Part shown: one piece after another, positions 20,167 through 22,648 of the stretch
Position numbering within the stretch: the first letter of the stretch is position 1
Layout: every line of letters starts with the position of its first letter
Virus record (IMG/VR): IMGVR_UViG_3300007511_000167
Span: 1 to 22,648 of that record
Direction: 5' to 3' (one strand)
Length of the DNA stretch: 22,648 nucleotides
Source of the DNA: a virus
The notes under the pieces: model-generated
The model's input: only the letters and a program-made list of their open reading frames with translations
Databases searched by the model: none
What the model was told of the DNA's origin: nothing
Translations under genes and position numbers: made by a program

Positions 20167-20210
20167 CAGGACAGTAACATACAAAAAAAAGCCCCCCTAC
20201 CGGGGGGGGG
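20167..20210. repeat. Inverted repeat, left arm (44 bases, perfect)
   Basis: This arm begins CAGGACAGTAACATAC, followed by A8, GCCCCCC, TACC and at least nine G. Its exact reverse complement lies at 20961-21004. The arms face each other across 750 bases holding one gene. Within the arm, C6-TACC-G6 can fold as a hairpin with the A8/T8 tract on the outer side. Confidence 0.85.
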
Positions 20211-20213
20211 GGC
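20183..20213 (-). terminator. Intrinsic terminator after the H1-like gene
   Basis: On the minus strand a C-rich run, GGTA, GGGGGG and C precede eight T residues: a strong GC stem followed by a T tract, placed 17 bases after the gene's stop. It is part of the left inverted-repeat arm. Genes further downstream on the same strand need read-through, antitermination or a promoter. Confidence 0.7.
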
Positions 20214-20229
20214 GTTGACCGGGTTTCGG

Positions 20230-20943
20230 TTATTTCTTAGCCTTCGCTTTTTTGTCGGCTTTTGCGGCCTTGACGGGCTTGGATTTACCCTTCGGGGCCT
20301 TGGTTACTTTCCCTTTCTTCGGGGCGGTGACGGCCTTCTTGGTGGTCTTCTTGGCCGGGGCCTTTTTTGCGGCCTTCTTGACCGGGGTAGCCTTGTCAGC
20401 GGAGGCCTTTGTCATGTGACACAGAACGCCACCTTCCACCCGCTCATACTTAAAGGCTTTCGGGAACCTGCGCTTGGCAGCCCGGTTCGGGGCTTTGCAG
20501 GAAACCAACATATTTCCGTCAGGCTGCTCGGTGACAGTGACCGGGCTCCGCTCCTTGCCCCTGCGGCTCTTCTGGCGATCTTCGACCAGAAAGTCAAAGG
20601 CCCCGGGCTTTCCTACCAGACGCTCAACTTCCAGTTCAGGGAAATCCACTTCAAAATGAACTACCCAGTTTTCACCGCTATCGGTATCCCGTGTTTTGTC
20701 GCCTCTCCTGAGCAGAGTAGCGGGGCCAACTTCGACTTCCAGCTTGTCCTGATTAAAGGCTTCTGTGACGACTGTTCCGGCTTTCAGGTTCTTCATTTTC
20801 GACTCCTTTGAATTGGTAACGGGTTTCTTCTTACTACTGTCAACATAGTCAACTGCTGCTTGTACTGCTGCCTTAGCGTCCTTCAGGTTGGGTTTGGTGT
20901 GCTTGACAGCGGTCTTCTTGGTAGCACTTTTTTTCGACTTCAT
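20230..20943 (-). CDS. Histone-H1-like protein with internal in-frame start
   Basis: This is a 237-residue, strongly basic protein. Residues 1-49 are a Lys-rich leader domain (MKSKKSATKKTAVKHTKPNL, KDAKAAVQAAVDYVDSSKKK). Residues 50-178 form an alpha/beta core (VVTEAFNQDKLEVEVGPATL, ENWVVHFEVDFPELEVERLV) that I do not recognise. Residues 185-237 are Lys/Ala/Pro/Thr repeats like the tail of histone H1 or bacterial H1-like proteins. A complete RBS motif and ATG at 20796 sit in frame, so a 188-residue form lacking the leader is likely made too. Such tails bind DNA non-specifically; condensing phage or host DNA is plausible. It is the only gene between the inverted-repeat arms. Confidence 0.65.
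   Translation of the reverse strand: MKSKKSATKKTAVKHTKPNLKDAKAAVQAAVDYVDSSKKKPVTNSKESKMKNLKAGTVVTEAFNQDKLEVEVGPATLLRRGDKTRDTDSGENWVVHFEVDFPELEVERLVGKPGAFDFLVEDRQKSRRGKERSPVTVTEQPDGNMLVSCKAPNRAAKRRFPKAFKYERVEGGVLCHMTKASADKATPVKKAAKKAPAKKTTKKAVTAPKKGKVTKAPKGKSKPVKAAKADKKAKAKK
20794..20809 (-). promoter_or_regulatory. Internal ribosome-binding site and start codon in the H1-like gene
   Basis: AAAGGAGTCGAAAATG on the minus strand, identical to the motif at the start of this gene (20943) and others nearby. It lies inside the open frame, where it is read as Lys-Glu-Ser-Lys-Met. The ATG at 20796 would begin a 188-residue product. It suggests that two genes once separated by this RBS became fused, or that both forms are needed. 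Confidence 0.65.
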
Positions 20944-20960
20944 TTTCGACTCCTTTCAAG

Positions 20961-21004
20961 CCCCCCCCCCGGTAGGGGGGCTTTTTTTTGTATGTTACTG
21001 TCCT
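20961..21004. repeat. Inverted repeat, right arm (44 bases, perfect)
   Basis: This arm is nine C residues, GGTA, GGGGGG, C, T8 and then GTATGTTACTGTCCTG, the exact reverse complement of 20167-20210. In plus orientation it is a terminator-type hairpin followed by T8. On the minus strand it lies in the leader of the H1-like gene, 10 bases before the Shine-Dalgarno site, where it could form a hairpin or pair with the other arm in the mRNA. Confidence 0.85.
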
Positions 21005-21013
21005 GGTAAAATG

Positions 21014-21220
21014 TTATGAGTGAAGCTTCTTCAGTTCAATTTTCAGGTCACGGATTTCTTCACGGTAGGCCATCAGTGATTCGTGACTTTCGCAGGCCTC
21101 TTCATCGTACCCGGCCCCGGTTGCCAGCTTCATATCCCTTTCGGCTTCAGCGGCAAATTTTTTGAGCTGAGAAATTTCGGCCTTAATTTCTGCGGCCCGG
21201 CTTGTGTTTTGGATCGTCAT
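21014..21220 (-). CDS. Small coiled-coil protein, 68 residues
   Basis: It is almost entirely helical: MTIQNTSRAAEIKAEISQLK, KFAAEAERDMKLATGAG, then MAYREEIRDLKIELKKLHS. It is likely a short coiled coil or helical hairpin that dimerises. The ATG at 21220 carries a perfect RBS motif (AAAAGGAGTCGAAAATG). Function unknown. It ends ten bases before the right inverted-repeat arm. Confidence 0.55.
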   Translation of the reverse strand: MTIQNTSRAAEIKAEISQLKKFAAEAERDMKLATGAGYDEEACESHESLMAYREEIRDLKIELKKLHS

Positions 21221-21408
21221 TTTCGACTCCTTTTTGTGATGACAAAAGCGGCTTCAAAGAACGCATTATTAACGGGTTTAATCCTGACAATGTAAAGGGG
21301 TTTATGCAAGGGTTTTATTACGCCCGCTTCAAGGGCATACAAAAACAGAGTGATGGGAGGGAAGAAAAATCTTCTAAAAAGCCTGTTAGAGTGCCAAATC
21401 CCGGTCAT
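21217..21408 (-). CDS. Doubtful small reading frame, 63 residues
   Basis: The frame between the radical SAM gene and the 68-residue gene runs MTGIWHSNRLFRRFFFPPIT to KRSRK and ends in ATGA with the next start. There is no good Shine-Dalgarno site, and the ATG at 21408 lies inside the radical SAM gene. The region is A/T-rich and contains a candidate promoter, so it may simply be untranslated. Confidence 0.25.
   Translation of the reverse strand: MTGIWHSNRLFRRFFFPPITLFLYALEAGVIKPLHKPLYIVRIKPVNNAFFEAAFVITKRSRK
21268..21296 (-). promoter_or_regulatory. Candidate promoter upstream of the 68-residue gene
   Basis: TTTACA (21296-21291), 17 bases, GTTAAT (21273-21268) on the minus strand, within an A/T-rich gap. 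The -35 matches consensus at five of six bases and the -10 at four. The transcript would start near 21261, giving a leader of about 40 bases. It would feed the H1-like gene cassette. Modest support only. Confidence 0.3.
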
Positions 21409-22648
21409 ATTTGTATATAACATTCCCCTCATCGTCAATTCCTTCAGGGCGCAAAACTCCACCGAAGTACTTGTAAGGGCTGTGTAGGCTGTTTGGCGTG
21501 TTCCAGGCGGCTCTGACATACTCGTACATGGTCTGGGTTGAACGCTTCACCCGGTTCACCTGATTGTTCGTGTTGAACCCGGTTGCATTTCGCCAGAGGA
21601 AGTGCTTAAATAATTCCGCATCAGGGGCGATGTCTGACCAGTACACAACCCCGTTTTCCTTTGCGATCATCAGGGCCTCTGTGAACTGACCCTTGTTGTA
21701 GGGCATGTCTGGAGGGAGGCCACAGCAGGCCCCCGTGCAACCCTGTTCTTTATGGTGTGCATCACTTACATGAAATTTCAAACCGACCCGGTCACAGGCC
21801 GCTTTCATATCAGCTATGAAGGGGGCTTTCACATTCCGGTTCAACCGCAGGTAGCCACCACCCTTTGACAGCTTCTTGTACATCCCCACAATATCAAAAC
21901 CCAGAGCGTCAGCCATTATCTGGTAGCTTTTTTTAACCGTTTCATTACTCCGCTGTTCCAGACAGAAGAACTCCGTGCTGACGGCAGAGGCCCCGGCCCC
22001 GGCAGCCTGCTCAATCAATTTAATGTGATCCCCGTTGGTGTCACTCATACCGATTATAAACGGGCGCAACCGGAGAACCGCCCCGGCGCAATCGAGCTCC
22101 GCTATTTTCCTTATAGCTTCCAGCCGCTCCTGCGGGCTCGGCACTCCAGCCTCCACTTTCGCCGCTACTTTTGGGTCCAAATTAATTATCGAAAACATGA
22201 ACACCCAGTTCTTCTGGCCCCTGATCAGGTCAGTATACCGGGGGTCGTCCAGCCACCATGTGGCTTTAGTGCTGAATCGGAGGGGGTAGTTGATGCTCTT
22301 GAAGAACTCCATCAGTTTCAGTGTGATCCCGTGCTTCTTCTCGAAGTTACAGAACGGGTCAGTCAGCCCGCCCCACTGCATAGTCAGCCCGGCCCGGATA
22401 TACCCGTTGAATTGCGAGTTGGTTTGCAGTGTGAACAGCTTTTGAATTGCGTCTACATTCACATGCTGGACAGGCTGACAGGTCAGCGGTTCCTTGAATG
22501 TGCCACGCCCGGAAGACTTCCGGGAGGCCTTCTGGAAGATACCGAAGCAGTAGCGACAGTTGTAGGAGCATCGACTGTAAGTGTCAAAAGTCATCGGCAT
22601 AGCGCAGTCCAGAATTTCACCAGACCACCGGGGGGACATATAGTACTT
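21386..22648 (-). CDS. Radical SAM enzyme of the SplB-like family (start may lie outside the window)
   Basis: From ATG 22639 this is 417 residues, but the frame is open to the window edge and no Shine-Dalgarno site is visible, so the true start may be further upstream. C24-S-Y-N-C28-R-Y-C31 binds the 4Fe-4S cluster that cleaves S-adenosylmethionine. W-G-G-L-T-D-P-F (89-96), R-F-S-T-K-A (121-126), F-S-I-I-N-L-D (149-155) and R-P-F-I-I-G-M-S-D (192-200) match the order of the SplB (spore photoproduct lyase) superfamily. C301, C305 and C306 may bind a second metal site. The substrate is unknown; nucleic acid is the obvious candidate given the superfamily. Confidence 0.75.
   Translation of the reverse strand, partial: KYYMSPRWSGEILDCAMPMTFDTYSRCSYNCRYCFGIFQKASRKSSGRGTFKEPLTCQPVQHVNVDAIQKLFTLQTNSQFNGYIRAGLTMQWGGLTDPFCNFEKKHGITLKLMEFFKSINYPLRFSTKATWWLDDPRYTDLIRGQKNWVFMFSIINLDPKVAAKVEAGVPSPQERLEAIRKIAELDCAGAVLRLRPFIIGMSDTNGDHIKLIEQAAGAGASAVSTEFFCLEQRSNETVKKSYQIMADALGFDIVGMYKKLSKGGGYLRLNRNVKAPFIADMKAACDRVGLKFHVSDAHHKEQGCTGACCGLPPDMPYNKGQFTEALMIAKENGVVYWSDIAPDAELFKHFLWRNATGFNTNNQVNRVKRSTQTMYEYVRAAWNTPNSLHSPYKYFGGVLRPEGIDDEGNVIYKYDRDLAL

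Noticed and set aside
20152-20811. Plus-strand frame of 219 codons opposite the H1-like gene
   Set aside because: It arises because Lys/Ala-rich codons in reverse give Leu/Gly/Phe-rich frames without stops; it crosses the inverted-repeat arm.
21409-21519. Longer form (100 residues) of the small frame at 21217
   Set aside because: Its first third lies within the radical SAM gene in another frame and lacks an RBS.
1-22648. CRISPR arrays, tRNA genes, integrase or transposase genes
   Set aside because: I looked for regular short repeats, cloverleaf-type arms with CCA ends and the usual catalytic motifs and saw none.
1-22648. Global reassignment of UGA
   Set aside because: TGA ends several well-defined genes in ATGA overlaps (1605-1607, 2045-2047, 10325-10327), so it is a normal stop in this genome.

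Overview
The window looks like part of a tailed double-stranded DNA bacteriophage or prophage (Caudoviricetes). A terminase, portal, scaffold, major capsid, neck and tail-tube block lies beside a replication and recombination block, every supported gene is on the minus strand, and genes are packed with 1-20 base overlaps. A tail-tube gene followed by a frameshifting chaperone, with no sheath gene between neck and tube, suggests a long non-contractile tail (siphovirus type). The host cannot be named from this sequence. Shine-Dalgarno sites are strong (AGGAGG, AAAGGAG), base composition is moderately GC-rich, and the hexamer CCCGGG is unusually common. Both edges cut genes.

In the direction of transcription (high to low coordinates) the window opens with a SplB-type radical SAM gene (22648-21386). 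Small genes follow, then a cassette with a histone-H1-like Lys/Ala-rich protein (20943-20230) bounded by a perfect 44-base inverted repeat. Next come a DUF932-type protein, a ribbon-helix-helix-like small protein, a coiled-coil protein, an ERF-type single-strand annealing protein and a lambda-O-like replication initiator (16318-15470). The initiator gene carries an origin-like element in its middle. Many genes here share an extended ribosome-binding motif, AAAGGAGTCGA just before the ATG.

From 15467 to 9716 there is a run of small, mostly unrecognised genes: zinc-ribbon proteins, a PD-(D/E)XK nuclease, a two-helix membrane peptide, a very basic peptide, and one small gene broken or slipping at a C6 run. 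A second origin/operator-like element (9668-9704), embedded in a promoter, precedes a DUF1064-like nuclease gene.

The late block starts at a good sigma70-type promoter (9267-9238). It runs terS, terL, portal, small head genes, scaffold, major capsid, small neck genes, tail terminator candidate, tail tube and tail assembly chaperone. The chaperone ends at an A7 slippery run (A AAA AAA); a -1 shift there opens a Cys-rich extension that runs off the window. In the head block, a zinc-binding-type protein (5351-4947) ends at a UGA exactly where its family would carry a Cys codon. The reading frame resumes with the expected C-terminal tail and a small hairpin resembling a bacterial SECIS element. 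This could be recoding, a recent nonsense mutation or a sequencing error.

The least ordinary signals are the inverted-repeat cassette with its in-frame internal ribosome-binding site, the UGA codon in the head protein, the two matching origin/operator elements 6.2 kb apart, the chaperone frameshift, and the repeated extended RBS motif.
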